Source: Trichaptum fuscoviolaceum (Eukaryota; Basidiomycota; Agaricomycetes; Hymenochaetales; Trichaptaceae). From it: DNA of 64,000 nucleotides. Each line of letters opens with the position of its first letter. Positions within the stretch are counted from its first letter, which is position 1. Positions 1 to 12,270 of this stretch are shown piece by piece. A program made the position numbers and the translations under genes. The notes under the pieces were generated by a model. That model worked only from the letters and a program-made list of their open reading frames with translations, did no database searches and had not been told where the DNA came from. The stretch spans positions 2,727,250-2,791,249 of the forward strand of contig CAJSYZ010000003.1 of the NCBI GenBank assembly GCA_910574455.1, read 5' to 3'.

Positions 1-1757
1 ATTTTGATTGGCGGCGTTAGTTGGATGGTCTGCGTCCGTCCTAAGTATCAGACATTAGCTAAGTGCTACGCCACAAGTACAGTCTGATGAAGAACATACC
101 GAACAGAACACCCGTGAGTTCATTCTTCTTCCTCCAATGGGCGACATCGTTCTTGAAAGCAAGCATCTCGAATCTGTTCTTCATTGATCAATATGTTCAC
201 ATACATCAAGCAACAACAAATTGCTTACACAACGTGCAACACGCTGACAGAAGCGGTCAGCATGAGGAAGTACGGGTTTGTCTCGACCAACATCCTCTTG
301 ATCTCGTCAATCTCCGCTGAGCCCGCGCCTCCCTGCTGCTTGGCGGCCTCATTGAAGCCGTGACCCAGGCTGGCAAACATCTGGAACTTGAAGTATGACA
401 TGGGTTGGAATTCTACGTGCAGAGGCACACGAGGTGTTGTTTCGTTCAACTCGAAGTATTGCGAGCGGAGGTGCCAGAAATCGTTCGGGAAGATGACGGG
501 CTTATAATATCCTTTCGTACCGGTCTGGTCCCTAAGTTCAGGGACAGTAGGTGTTACATCTTAAGACAGGAACGGTAATAATGTAGTTGTGTTCGGCAGA
601 CGTTTCGACGAACACACATTCTCGAACTACGGTAGGAAGTTGGCCATAGGGAACAAACGCTTTGCTTCCGGAAACAAGAACCATCGTAAGATTCTTAAAG
701 TGTCCTGTTAGCAATGCACCATTCTTCTGATACTAGCATGTTTTCTACCTTGTGCCAGTGGGACATGAATAACCTCTGGCTGGTCCCTGAGGCAATACAT
801 TTAGTTCTTCTGTCAATAGTAGGTGAAACAGCCAATAGCTCACATATTCCTCTTCCCTCCTGACCTTCATTTAAATCGCTGCCAAGTAGGTTCTTCTCTT
901 TCCGAACCTTATGCCTCGGCAAGTATCTTGTTAAAACTGAATCAAATGTTTGATGAAAACCCAAAATCAATATCGTGTTGCATTTCCTTACGTTTTCTGA
1001 CATGATGAATCGAGCTGGGGTTGAACTTTGGGCTTGAGGATCGGGTCAACACCGTTCTTTACTAAGAAATATCTGCCCATAAGATCCATTGTGTTGGACC
1101 GTCTTAGTCGAATAAATCAATGAGGATTTTTAGATAGACCTGAATAGTTCATACCGTGGGCAGAGCAACATCCAGGTCACGACTCTCTTCTCATTCCAGT
1201 CTCCGAAAGTAATGTTTTCCCAAGCAAATTGGGGAAGCTGCTCGTCACCATTATTTCTCTTCGTCCACTTTTGACTGAATACATCGCCTGTCAGGGACGT
1301 CGACAGGAAGACAACATGCTCAAGTCAATCCGAGAGCCACGCAAGCTCTGCCTGTTGCGGTGGCCTCATGAATGGGTTCGGCTGGCCAGCTTGGACCTGA
1401 GCTTTCGGAGGATTGAGAGAGTCGTAAGCAGAAGGGATCGCTGGTGCAGCAGGCGGTGTCGCTTTCTTGGCGAAGTATTAGTTACTGTCAAAACGATCAA
1501 TCACAATTGTCAAGGTCCGAGTGTCACTATTCAGGCATACTCAGTTGATACAGAACGACCCAAAAATTATCATGGTCTATAAATCATTGACATTATGGAA
1601 CAGTTAGGCGCACAAACGTATTCGTCAACCAGTGCAGGATCATACCTGGACGGTGTTCCATATCCGACGTCCCGATGATTCCTCTTGAGGAGACCTCCTT
1701 GCTGCCCCTTGCGCCGCGGGCGGTGTGCGCGAGGCTGATAGCCGCTTGTCCGGGCAT
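1..1757 (-). CDS. CLPTM1-family multi-pass membrane protein, 3' part outside window, frame disrupted
   Basis: CLPTM1 (cleft lip and palate transmembrane protein 1) family, multi-pass ER/secretory membrane proteins. Read on the minus strand, spliced pieces follow the family order. About 1310-1180 gives the block ending GDVFSQKW and ENITFGDWNEKR; about 1000-740 gives LTRYLPRHKVRKEKNLL; 730-450 gives HWHK joined to NLTMVLV and then GYYKPVIFPNDFWHLRSQ; 449-225 gives NETTPRVPLHVEFQPMS and LVETNPYFLMLTASVS. A further exon at about 185-115 gives FEMLAFKNDVAHWRKKNEL, the junction into the membrane domain, which lies beyond position 1. The start at 1757 is a guess (ATG of MPGQAA) because the N-terminal exon is poorly conserved. 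The frame slips by single bases near 560 and 1315 and possibly in the first exon, without obvious nonsense substitutions. This could be sequence error or a young pseudogene. Confidence 0.75.
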
Positions 1758-2759
1758 GTTTGTCTGGCGGTAAGCGGTGAAGACCTGAAGTGCGACAAAA
1801 AGCAATCAAAAAAGTAAACATTTTGTTATGTAATAAAGCACACCGTGGGAACTTCAAGCCTGAGGTGTACTTTCAAAGTTACCGGTCCGATAATCGGTCG
1901 TTTTTTACCTGTTCGAATTCCGGGGGGATAGACAGTGTAATAGAAACCGCCCACATACAGTACATTTGCTCCATTAGATTGATTGACTATACCCTGAAAC
2001 ATTACTGCTGCTTCACCAGCGTGACACTAGTGATGTTCTTTGGGTATCCTTCACAGTCTTACGGCCAACCCGGACTCCGCTATTAGACCGGATATTCTCT
2101 TCACTCAAGTACTAATGAATTCAAACACGTTGCTGACAGCCTGAGCGCCCAGTAAAAGGCGTGCATAGGTACTTCAGTGTACCGTGATCCGAAGCAGCTT
2201 TTGTTCTCCTTCCGTTTGAGTCCCTGCTTGCGATTGCGAGATTGATGCAGTACCAAAAGAGGGTGAAAACCTGTGCAGAAGGACTTCAAACAAATGATCG
2301 TCAAGCCACGCTTTCCGTCGCGTCGTGTGTCAGATTTTGAGGTATTTTGAGGTTCGTAATCTACGTGCTCAAATACCTGCTAAACTCTGCATAATAAATG
2401 ACTTTACTCGGAAGGCGCAGGAGAAGATTGCGATTCACTGTGTGATTTGAGTCTTGAGATGCGAGAGGTGAGGAAAGGAAGGAGTTCAGCGCATTGAGAT
2501 CCAATCAGTGAAAGCTGTCCACGCCGGCCATCGAGTTGCGACCATCAAGGTTAGGCGACGTGGTTACATAAGCAGACATTCATTCACATATAGCATCGCC
2601 TCAACTTCAAGGCACTCGTCTGCGACCGCCCAGCAACCAGCAAACAAAAACTGCCCCAGGCCCGCATCTACAAAAGCAATCTGTTCTTCATTGCGGCTGC
2701 CGTTCTTTCTTCTCTTCAACTGCTAGGCCAACGACCAAGGCGACTTGTGAACGCCCATT
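1758..2759. other. Intergenic region, CLPTM1-like gene to chitin synthase
   Basis: About 1 kb between the divergent 5' ends of the CLPTM1-like gene and the chitin synthase. It must hold both promoters. Short open frames occur on both strands but none shows a recognisable domain or plausible splice structure. Confidence 0.5.
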
Positions 2760-5700
2760 ATGTCGAATCCACAACGTCCTCCGCTTTCTTCGCATTCTTC
2801 AGCTGAAGTCGCCCCTATGGCGACCCATTCGGTGATGCTGGCCCACCACAACTTCATTTCCAGGAGCCTCATATTCCCGAGCGCGGTGGTATGCCGCAGC
2901 CGTTCGAGAGCACAACCTCGCTACCGCACGAGTTCGGTGGCCAAAGTGCAAACTATCCTGACGATGAGGAGGAAAAGCTGCCCTTGGGACGGGCAACCAA
3001 GGATTTGTTGGTGGTCTTTATCCTCCTGGGTGAGAGTCCTTGCTTCATTTCACTCAGCAGTTTTACTGTGATAAGAGCTGCTTGAGGCTCTGCTTTCTGC
3101 ATCAATAGCACTTTCTCTTCGTCTTTGAGCACGTCAGTTAATGCACTTCCTTTCAGAGGTCAGTTTTGATCCGAACGCATATGGCGACCCGTACGCACGG
3201 CCTGCCTCGATTGCATCCAATGGCTCGAACAGCACTGACCGGCCTGGCGCCGTCGCCAGACTATCAAGCGCGGTGTGACGCGTAAAGTCAAGCTCACAAG
3301 CGGTAACTTTATCACAGAATATGTTGTTCCAACTGCAGTCTCCAACGCGATTGAACCCAAGTGGAAAGCAAACAATTCGACAGAATTCTCGTGAGTGTTC
3401 TTTTGCCTAAGCGTCATAAGCGGGTGGCACTGAACTAAAATTATTCTATTCTAGACACATGCGCTATACCGCGGCTACTTGTGATCCAGACGAATTTACG
3501 GAAGCAAACGTTGGTCGCTGAGGACAAAAATGTACAACCTACAGACGGAACTTCTAATTGCTGTTACGTCCTATAACGAGGACAAGACTCTTTATGCGCG
3601 AACTCTGCATGGTGTCATGCTTAATATCCGCGATATCTGCAAGACCAAGTCATCAAAATATTGGCGCCGGAGCGCTGAAGAAGGTATACCTGCTGGCAGA
3701 AGATCACTGTGTGCCTCATTGTTGATGGACTGGAGGCCATGGACAAAAGTGTACTAGATATCCTCGCGACTGTGGGTGTTTACCAAGATGGTGTGATGAA
3801 GAAGCAAATTGATGGCAAAGACACCGTCGCTCATATTTTTGAGGTACGCATCATCAAGCAAGATGAACTGGCATTGTATAGATGTACTACAGCCATCCTC
3901 TACCCTATAGTATACTACACAACTCTCTGTCGACGCAACTCCTCAGTTGATTCTCCCTCACCAGGACGACCCGAACAACCTCGTGCCTGTTCAGATTATC
4001 TTCGTATTGAAAGCAAAGAACCAAAAGAAGATTAACTCTCATCGTTGGCTGTTCAATGCGGTTGGAAAAAATATTACAGGTATGACTGCTCCCGCGTAAT
4101 GCATTACTTTGCACAATCTGATGATAATATACCCGTTTCAGCCGGAAATCTGTGTTCTTATCGACGCGGGAACGAAGCCAGGACACAATCTATCTACTAT
4201 CTTTGGGAGGCGTTCTATAATGATGCTAACTTGGGTGGTGCCTGCGGTGAAATTCATGCTATGATCAAGGGTGGTAAAAAGCTCCTCAACCCGCTCGTGG
4301 CGGCTCAAAATTTCGAATACAAGATGTCCAACATTCTTGATAACCACTTGAGTCGTCATTCGGCTACGTATCTGTGCTCCCCCGGTGCATTCTCCGCATA
4401 TAGGTACCGTGCTATCCTAGGAAGGCCCCTCGAACAGTACTTCCATGGTGATCACTCTATGGCTGATCGACTGGGCTCCCAAAGGTATTTATGGTATGGA
4501 CATCTTCACGAAAAACATGTTCTTGGCCGAGGATCGAATCCTTTGTTTCGAGTTGGTCGCGAAGGCTGGAGAACGCTGGACTTTAACCTACGTGAAACCT
4601 AGCAAGGCCGAAACCGATGTTCCTGGTACGTTACGAGGCGTCTCATATTCCCGTTCAGTTTGACTTACAGTATGTCATACGTTCAGAATCTGCCGCTGAG
4701 CTTATCGGACAACGTCGTCGCTGGCTCAACGGTTCATTTGCTGCGTCCATTTACGCTCTCGTGCACTTCTTCCGATTCTACAAATCAAGTCACGGAATAA
4801 TCCGCATGTTCTTTTTCCATATTCAGGCAATAGTAAGTTCCAACAAATAATGGGCTTGCGTCACTCGCTTACCGACTTCTACACAGTATAACGTATTCTC
4901 TTGATATTCTCCTGGTTCGCTTTGGCCAACTTGTGGTTGACCTTCTCTATCATCATCGATCTATTGCCCAATCTTCCAACCGTCCCGGAATTCAAATCAT
5001 CTCCTATTATAATCTTCGGCACAGTAGCAGTCGTGCGTAACTTTGAGATATCAATCCGTTATGTGACTTGAGATTTATCTTACTCTTTACAGACTCATTG
5101 GGTCAATCTTTCTTTGAAATGGATCTATCTCACGTTCCTGGTGTTGCAATTCATTCTTGCTCTGGGTAACAGACCAAAGGGAGAGCGAGGGCTGTATACA
5201 CTTACACTTTGGTATGTTTTGTAATTTCGTGTCACATTATGACATCGCTAACAATGCATTAGTGTTTATGCTGTTTTGGCGTTCTATCTTACAGTCTGTG
5301 CCTTCTGGCTCACTGGGCGTGCTTTCGCCGTAAGTCTAAGCCACCATTTGTATTTGATGTCCTCTTTTAATAAAGGTATATTTGCAGAGTGTTCCAGATC
5401 GGCTGAAAGGCGATACAGTCGGACAGGTCTTCCTGGCTTTCCTCAAGCCCCCGATTGGTGCTCTTGTTGCAGCTATTGTCTCTACCTTTGGCATTTATTT
5501 CTTTGCGTCCTTCCTTTATGTAAGTTCAAAGTACATTTCAGTGTTGCTTCGGTTACTAATTTTTCATGCTCAAACAGCGTGATCCATGGCACATGTTCTC
5601 GAGTTTCCCTCAGTACTTGCTACTTGCGCCCAGTTTCACAAACGTCCTCAACGTCTACGCCTTCTGCAACTTGCATGATGTGTCTTGGGGTACTAAGGGT

Positions 5701-6198
5701 TCTGATAAGGCAGAAGCATTGCCGTCTGTTTCCTCAAAGAAGGGCAAGGAAGATGCTGCGCCAGTAATCGAAGATACGATGAAGGTACAAGAAGATGTCG
5801 ATGCTGCGTTTAAAGAAACAGTCACCCGTGCTGTGACAAAAGTGGAGAACAAGGAAGTTGCGGAGAAACCGACAATGGATGACCAAAACAAGACGTTCCG
5901 CACTCGCCTTGTCTCGGCCTGGGTTTTGTCGAATGCTGGACTGGCGGTTGCCATTGAGAATTTGAATGGTTTACCAACAGGAAATGAGACCGCCGACGAG
6001 CAACATCTACAGTCGAAGCAGCAATTCTACTTCGCTATCATCCTGTATTCTACCTTCGGTCTCGCGATGGTTCGTTTCATTGGGGTATGTGACGATTTCT
6101 CAACTACCATTTTAACATGTACTGATTTTTTTTTCTTTTAACAGTGTCTTTTCTACTTCTTCAAGCGCAACCTTTTCAGGTTCTGCAGGCGCTCGTGA
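2760..6198 (+). CDS. Chitin synthase (division 1, class III-like), frame broken by about ten 1-nt indels
   Basis: A plasma-membrane GT2 enzyme that polymerises UDP-GlcNAc into cell-wall chitin. Conserved blocks run in order: WSLRTKMYN and [17 protein letters not shown] (3512-3600), [17 protein letters not shown] (about 3700), IDAGTKPG (about 4160), [20 protein letters not shown] (about 4240), the LAEDRIL block (about 4525), the QRRRWLNGS product-binding motif (about 4715), then hydrophobic C-terminal exons interrupted by short introns. The final exon encodes the cytoplasmic tail ending FRFCRRS and stops at 6196-6198. The start at 2760 is the first ATG of a plausible N-terminus; the acidic Gly/Pro-rich N-terminal region continues in another frame. 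Single-base slips lie near 2815, 3250, 3510, 3690, 4068, 4187, 4343, 4380, 4474 and 4900, many in or beside runs of identical bases. Amino-acid conservation on either side of each slip argues for base-calling error or very recent inactivation. Confidence 0.9.
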
Positions 6199-6612
6199 AT
6201 AACATAACGGCACGAACTCGAGCTCCATAGGTAACCTATATCCCGACAATTCATGTTACCTGTTACCTGCGATGCTTGGAAGACGAACATTATTTACGGA
6301 TTACTTGATTTTGCATGCCTAGAACGTTTCTCATCTCATGTATTCCCTTATCACCTTGTCGGCTTAAGCCAGCGACGTCCTCTGCATCTTATCATGGACT
6401 ATTATCTCGTTTGTTAGTCACTGCTCTCTCTTTCTTACCAGCTCACAGCTTTCATTGTATACACGGATAGTGCGGAGACGTCGAATCCGATTAATTATCT
6501 ATTAAACATTTAAACATTCCTTCAGTGTGACTTAAGTGATATATACGAATACAACAAAATTCCCAGATGTTCTAGCGCAATTAGATGTAAAGCAGATTTC
6601 ATGAATACATTC
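6199..6612. other. Convergent intergenic region
   Basis: Lies between the 3' ends of the chitin synthase (plus) and the RING gene (minus). It is AT-rich and probably contains both polyadenylation regions. No ORF or RNA gene is supported. Confidence 0.5.
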
Positions 6613-7446
6613 CTATGGTCTCGTTATTGTCCTGGCTTGGTGCGCGAGACTCCCGTTGAGGTCTACTGCTCGGAAGAATATGTAGTCCGGCACCCGCGAC
6701 GACACGCCAGAACAATTCCTCGTTTCGTCTATAGGCTCATTTGTTGGATTAGTTGTCGGGTCTTCGACCTGAGCCTCAGGCTCTTGGTCTTGGGTAATGA
6801 AAGGCTGCCTGCACGCGGGACAAGTGTCGTTCTTGCAATTTGATAGCAGAACGTTAGTACTCCAACAAGATCGACACTGACATTCGTTCCAAGTACCTGA
6901 CGAATCCAAGTAGAAATGCTAAGAAGGCAAGGACATCAGGTAAGTAAGAATGCTCTTTTTCGTGGTACTTTGAGACAGAATACTATAGCCAGCGTACTCT
7001 TTCCGACAAAATACATGTCCACATGTCTTTACGAGGCGTGTAACGCCTAGATCTTCCATGGCAACCGCCGGACTATCCATAGCCATGGCCATTTCCTCCG
7101 ACGCAAGAACGGAAGCGAACGGTACAAGGCAAATAGGACAACTATCGTCTTACGAAGAAGTTCACATGAGTTAGAGGGCGTGTAATGGGTTCGGAGGCAA
7201 CAAACTTACTCTTCTTTCCGAGTCCCTGGAGTTCTTCCTCTGTTAGACCTGGTAGAGACTCTATGAGCTCCTTTCGTTTCCTACAAGACTCTCTAGATGA
7301 GAATCATCAAAGAAGAATCATTACTAGTATGCGAACGTTTGTGAATGTGGAACCATATTTGCCCTGAGAAACCCAGAAATCTGTGAGACATCGTCAAAGA
7401 TAACATCTTCGCGAGGTGCTCCCGGAGCAGGCACTGTAGTCTCCAT
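6613..7446 (-). CDS. RING-finger protein (putative E3 ubiquitin ligase)
   Basis: Predicted RING domain, a zinc-binding module that usually recruits an E2 ubiquitin-conjugating enzyme. Start ATG at 7446 (METTVPAPGAP). Spliced exons then give an RKRKELIESLPGLTEEELQ segment (about 7285-7215), the first Cys pair DCPICLVPF (about 7150), CGHVFCRKD split by an intron (about 7020-6980), ISTWIRQ (about 6915), and the last Cys pair NDTCPACRQPF (about 6830). A low-complexity acidic/Pro-rich tail stops at 6613. Cys/His spacing fits a RING with an insertion between the second and third ligand pairs. The domain layout and splice positions match the gene at 62945, so the two are paralogues. The substrate is unknown. 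Confidence 0.75.
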
Positions 7447-7588
7447 GAATTGTAATAGAAAGCCGAAGTCACAGCAGTAAACTTGAAGGCAGCAGACGCG
7501 TCGATTGTCGGAACGCGTGTACGTCTTCCAGTATGTAATTAAAGTCACTGGCACGTGCTGCACATGTTCAGTTGACGCAACTTGAATA

Positions 7589-8022
7589 GGGCATATTTAG
7601 AGCATGTGTAACTCAAGTTACACATGAGATTTACACATTCCCACACTCCCAAAGAAGACGAGAATACAATCACGGCTGCAGCGGCAAACCCAAATATGTA
7701 TGGTGATGTCCGTGGGACATGGCCGTCACAGCTTTATTTACAGCAAGATAAATCTCTCATCACATTCCCAGATCCATGGATCTTGAGGGAGATGTAATTT
7801 AGTAGTTCATTAAATACATTTTCTAAGTCAAGTCACCCATACAGGCAAGGGCAAAGCCTCCTACTTGTACAAGACAGTGACTAAGTGACGCACTTTGTCA
7901 CATACTGAAGCGGCATTGTTGCAGCCGTGTTTGATGCTTCACCCTGTTTGGGAGTGTGAGAATGTGTATTTTGATGTGTAACTTCATGTGTAACTTGAGT
8001 TACACATGCTCTAAATATGCCC
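7589..8022. mobile_element. MITE, 434 bp, with 39-bp perfect TIRs and TA target duplication
   Basis: The two ends are perfect inverted repeats for 39 bp, beginning GGGCATATTTAGAGCATG and containing an internal palindrome TGTAACTCAAGTTACA. Similarity continues imperfectly for about 30 bp more. The element is bounded by TA on both sides (7587-7588 and 8023-8024), the target duplication typical of Tc1/mariner-type elements. The interior has no coding capacity, so it is a non-autonomous element between the RING and Spo12-like genes. Confidence 0.88.
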
Positions 8023-8275
8023 TAATGTCTGCTAGTGGAGTGGGTAAGAAGAACAAAGCATTCGTATTGTCTAGCAAACGATGCAATATACGAAAAGTAC
8101 AAAGTAGACAACAAACATAGTGGTAGTAGTAATAGTACAAAGGGGGCATTTAGTCGAAGTGGAATGCTTCGTACAGGTAATCAAAACACATCTCAAAGCA
8201 ATGATAGCGGTGGACTCGACGGTCGGAGTGTACATTGTGTACACACGAGACTCTAGGCTTGGTAATGAGATCGAC

Positions 8276-8858
8276 CTAGAAGGGATTCTCGGGATCATCC
8301 ATCTTCATGTCTGTAACCGATGTAGGCGCAACAGCATGCTCGACTACTGGGGACATTTCGTCGTCTGAATCGACCTTCGCATCTTGGGCTGGCTTAATGT
8401 TTTCCTCATCCGATTCTGAGTTCTCAACGATCTGCATAGCAAGTTGTTGCATCGGCTTTGCGCCCTAGAGTGATAACAATTGTTAGTTTCTGAAGAGCGA
8501 TTTCGGAATCGAAAGGTAACGCACTTGTCAAATCGCTTCTTCTTGGCAGCTGAGATCTTTTGCGAGCATGGTGTCATCATGTTGTCTGTAGGCGAGATGT
8601 ACTTGGGGTTGCTGTCACGTACCAGCCACTCAGCGCTCTAAGCCCTTCGATGGACAATTCGAAGAGACACATACCTACTCTTCGCCATCTTCTTGCCAAA
8701 AGCGCTTTCGCACCCATCCCCGGAAGCTTATTGGCGAACTTTCCGTTCGTCGCATTTCCCAGAGGAGCCTGAGGGACGACTATCTGCGCTGCGTGGTCTG
8801 GGTTGTGCAGCGGCTCAACGTGCACGGGCGAGTCGTTTGGAGTTGAGACGGTCGACAT
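8276..8858 (-). CDS. Spo12-like protein
   Basis: Spo12-family proteins are small nuclear regulators of mitotic exit, acting with the FEAR network in budding yeast. The gene has three coding exons. The first starts at ATG 8858 (MSTVSTPNDSPVHVEPLHNP) and ends in a basic LLARRWRR segment. The second carries the diagnostic Spo12 box, TDNMMTPCSQKISAAKKKRF (about 8600-8527). The third starts GAKPMQQLAMQ and has an acidic tail, stopping at 8276. The motif order, a Ser/Thr-Pro-Cys block followed by a Lys-rich helix and a GAKP continuation, is what identifies the family; the rest is low complexity. A longer in-frame extension to 9071 is possible but lacks conserved content. Confidence 0.7.
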
Positions 8859-10590
8859 AGTTCCTTGTCTTTGTGTATACGGTATGAAAGGTGAGATGCG
8901 TTGCAGATGCGAGAGAAGTTTGTTGTGCGTTTGATCGTAAGTCGTCTCTGATGATGAAGGAGTGTCTAAGGTGCTGTTGGGCGTCTGACCACAAGCAAGT
9001 CGTAAGTTGAAGTTTGAAGATTGTTCGCGCGCGTCGCTTTCTTTATGAGACGCGTGCCAGCCCAACGTCACGTGGACGTAATATGGTAGTAAATAAATTA
9101 GTCAGCGCCTGTTTTGGCCCATTGATTCATCGTTCAACTTGAACTTGAATGTTACGCTTCAAGAAAGGGATGTCTGTGAGAGTGCTTTAGAGAATACGTC
9201 GCTTTAAACTCAAAATACCTTGTCCATCTCGCACGCTGCAAAGCCAACACACGTTCCAGATTTACAACCTACGGCCATTCCGGCGTGGGTGTTAGGGTCG
9301 TCTACAGTCCTGACATATCAGACGGATGTGCTGCTCTGCCTGTAGCCGCCTTAGGAGCAGGATGCTGCCAGTGATACGCTATCACCTGTCTTTCTACACC
9401 CGCTATCATATGGCCTCGAGCCTATGACAACATAATCAGGCGCGACAGTTCAACACCCACGCACAGATGCTGATGTGCAGTTTATCTCTAGAGCGCTTGC
9501 TGAACTCAGAACGAACCGGAAATGAAACTGCGCGAAGGCTCATGATGCAACAACTTGCTTCCGCCTTATCTTTTGCCAGCGCCTTGTTCGCCGCAGGTAT
9601 CGATGTGCATCCGCAATAACCTTACTCTCATCGCGCAGCTTGAGCAGCGGCTCCCTAAACGTCGTTGCTCCTGTCGTTCTGTGCCGCATGGAGGCTGTCG
9701 GGGGCCTCCCAGTGCTGTTTTAAGGAGGCTGATAATCAGACAATATATCTGGCTTCGCATCCATCAAACTTCGTGGGGTGAAACTACGACAACCACGGAG
9801 CAGCCTGTACGGCAAAGCTTATCTGTAAAATGCTATTGGAGGCGGATACGTATCTTCTGGTGGCTGCATATATTTCAAACGCAATATTAGGAGGCGGTAG
9901 TTCCCGTGTATATATGGCTGAAAAGCAGGTATAAAGGCAAAAGTTCCTTCTCGTAAGAGAGCGGGTGCCTTCGGATGAATCCAGTGCATTGCATGTTGCC
10001 TTTCTACGCAGAGCAAGTCATCGATTGCAACTGAAAGGGAGGTTGATCTTTTCCGAAGAGAAATCAGGATTGGCGCCAGCGTGCCAATTTTGCACGGTGA
10101 AAAATATTGGACCCGTATATGGGGTTTGGTTGGGGCTCATGTCGGGTCGGGCACACATTTTTTTTCGCCGTCAAAGCCTCCCTTGTCTCACTCCTATTCA
10201 TCCTGTGATCCAATGGCCGTGTGCCGCTAAAACGCATGCAGTGCCCAAAGCATATGCGGATTCGGTGTCGGAGGCTGAGAATGCAGATGAGGCCAATTGA
10301 AGCAGGCGTAAAACGTACAATCTGGAGGGCCTCGAGCCTGCTATTACTTACGCTCTCGACAGCACGAGATGATCCATCCGAGCCCCGGACCGCAGAGTTT
10401 TGGGCGCCATGATCAGTTGACCGACGGACACTCGCTGCAGCGAGGGCGATGGCGTAAAAGAAAAGGCGGATAATATTCCACATTATTGAAATGTCGAAAG
10501 CCGGGGCTCTGCAACGTGGAAAATGAGGTGGGTGTCTGCACTTCCGGGGTCCTGTGGTTGTCCACATTCGGCCAAACCTCAATTCGTCTT
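8859..10590. other. Intergenic region, no supported gene
   Basis: About 1.7 kb between the divergent Spo12-like and Rheb genes. Several open frames of 65-170 codons occur on both strands, but they overlap each other and show no conserved motif, codon signal or splice structure. No tRNA-like fold was seen. Confidence 0.5.
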
Positions 10591-10690
10591 CAAATCCTCC
10601 CTTTAACTCTTGCTCTCCTCCTCTCCTCCTCTCATTCTCCTCCCCTTCTCGCTTTATTATCCATCTCTCTCCCCTCCTCCCGAAGACACC
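10591..10690 (+). promoter_or_regulatory. Pyrimidine-rich leader of the Rheb gene
   Basis: About 100 bases directly upstream of the Rheb ATG are almost pure C/T (repeated CTCCTC and TCTCCCC). CT-rich tracts of this kind are common at transcription starts of highly expressed fungal genes. The exact start site cannot be read from sequence. Confidence 0.45.
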
Positions 10691-11594
10691 ATGGCCTCCA
10701 ACCTGCTCAAGAAACGAAAGATTGCAGTTCTGGGCTCGCGCTCAGTAGGTCAGAACAGGCTTCGTTACGTCATGTCACACCGTATGCTCACCCGACAGCT
10801 TGTACGCACACAGGCAAATCCTCGCTCGTCTTCCAGTTCGTCGACGACAACTTTGTCGAGTCCTATTTCCCGACCATCGAGACGACGTTCCAGAAGACGA
10901 TCAACTACAACGGCGTCGAGTATGACTGCGATATCATTGACACTGCTGGCCAGGTGCGTAGCTCAAGCCACCCGTGTCCGCTGTTTCTCTAACGCTCAGG
11001 CACCGGCCCTCCTCGCTCGTTCGGACATCAGGACGAATTCTCCATCTTGAACGCAAAGCACGCTATCGGCATCCACGGCTTTGTGCTCGTGTACTCTATA
11101 TCCTCACGCAACTCGTTCAATATGGTCAGAATCATTCACGAGAAGATCACGAACTTTACTGGCAACAACAATATTCCCTGTGTCATCGTCGGCTCAAAAT
11201 CAGATCTGCCAAGGAGGTATGTGCTTTTGTCCTTGCCACCTGCCCAGCTCTGGGCGGTCTGTGAACGACAGGTACCGCTTGTCGCCGTCACATCGCCGCC
11301 TATTCTATGCTGTTCAAATACCTCATGCATCATTCTCACACAATTGCATTCAGACAAGTGCCAGCCAATGAGGCCGAGGAGTTCGCAAAGGAAGTCGGAG
11401 CTTCTTGGGTTGAAACGAGCGCGAAGCTCAATGTAAATGTCGGTACGTGGCTACGGATCCTTTATACGATGTTGGCAATATGGGGCTGACTTCGTCTTTC
11501 AGGCAAGGTTTTCGACCTAGTTCTTTCAGAAATCGAGAAACGCTCTCCACATAACCAGGGTCAACCGCAGGCCAACAGATGCGTTATTATGTGA
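10691..11594 (+). CDS. RHB1: Rheb-type small GTPase
   Basis: Ras-superfamily GTPase that activates TORC1 and amino-acid uptake signalling at endomembranes. The protein of about 185 residues is interrupted by short introns and reads without a frame break. G1 is GSRSVGKSSL with an intron inside the codon before Gly-Lys; the effector segment is FPTIETTF; G3 is DTAGQDEFSI; G4 is VGSKSDL, with Ser where many Ras proteins have Asn; G5 is ETSAKLN. The C-terminus is CVIM, a CaaX box for prenylation. The phrases AKHAIGIHGFVLVYSI and NFNMV-like switch-II context are characteristic of Rheb rather than Ras or Rap. Its intact frame contrasts with the damaged chitin synthase 5 kb away. Confidence 0.93.
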
Positions 11595-12270
11595 TAGAAC
11601 CCCTATCTCGAGCCACCGCAGATCATGAACTCTGTAAATCGGCATAGTTTCAGTGCTCAGCCGTTTATTCGGGCACAGGCGGGCGTGTCGCAGCACACTG
11701 AGCCCCGGGTCGACCATACCTTGTGCCTCCAAGATACGACAATTTATGTCTATCTCCTCTCTCTAGACTCGGGCATTTTTCCTTATTCTAAACTATCATC
11801 TGCTGTCTCGTCTCATTCTGCCACCGCTGCTTCCTATCATCCTATGTGCAGTAGATCCGCGATGACTCCTCCTATTTATCGCAGCTGAGACTGCACCACG
11901 AAAGGACACTGAAACTTGTTCGCCCAGTAGTATAGCGCGTTCGCAGGCCATAGAAGCCTAATGTGTACATCATTCGATTTCTTTTCTGTGCTCAAGTGCA
12001 TTCCATAGAACAGTGTTGTCTTCTCTTGTATCGGTGATCTTCAATTTTGGGGTCCAGGCAAATGTTCGCTAGAATTGATTTACTTTGTCAAATCCTACTC
12101 TACAGACTACAGTTAGGAGGTGCGTTCCGATTCACTGACAGATGGTAAGGCCGTTAAGACCGAGCGACCTTCAAAACACTTGATGTCATTGGACAGAATA
12201 CAAACTATACATCCGGATGTTTGCCACACTTCTTTATTTCTTCATCTATCTTGTTTTTTTGTCCTCTTGA
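11595..12270. other. Convergent intergenic region
   Basis: Sequence between the 3' ends of Rheb (plus) and the beta-mannosidase gene (minus). Nothing beyond presumed 3' UTRs is recognised. Confidence 0.5.

Noticed and set aside
9555..10582. Overlapping ORFs of up to 172 codons between the Spo12-like gene and Rheb
   Set aside because: They conflict on both strands, have no recognisable motif and no coherent intron structure.
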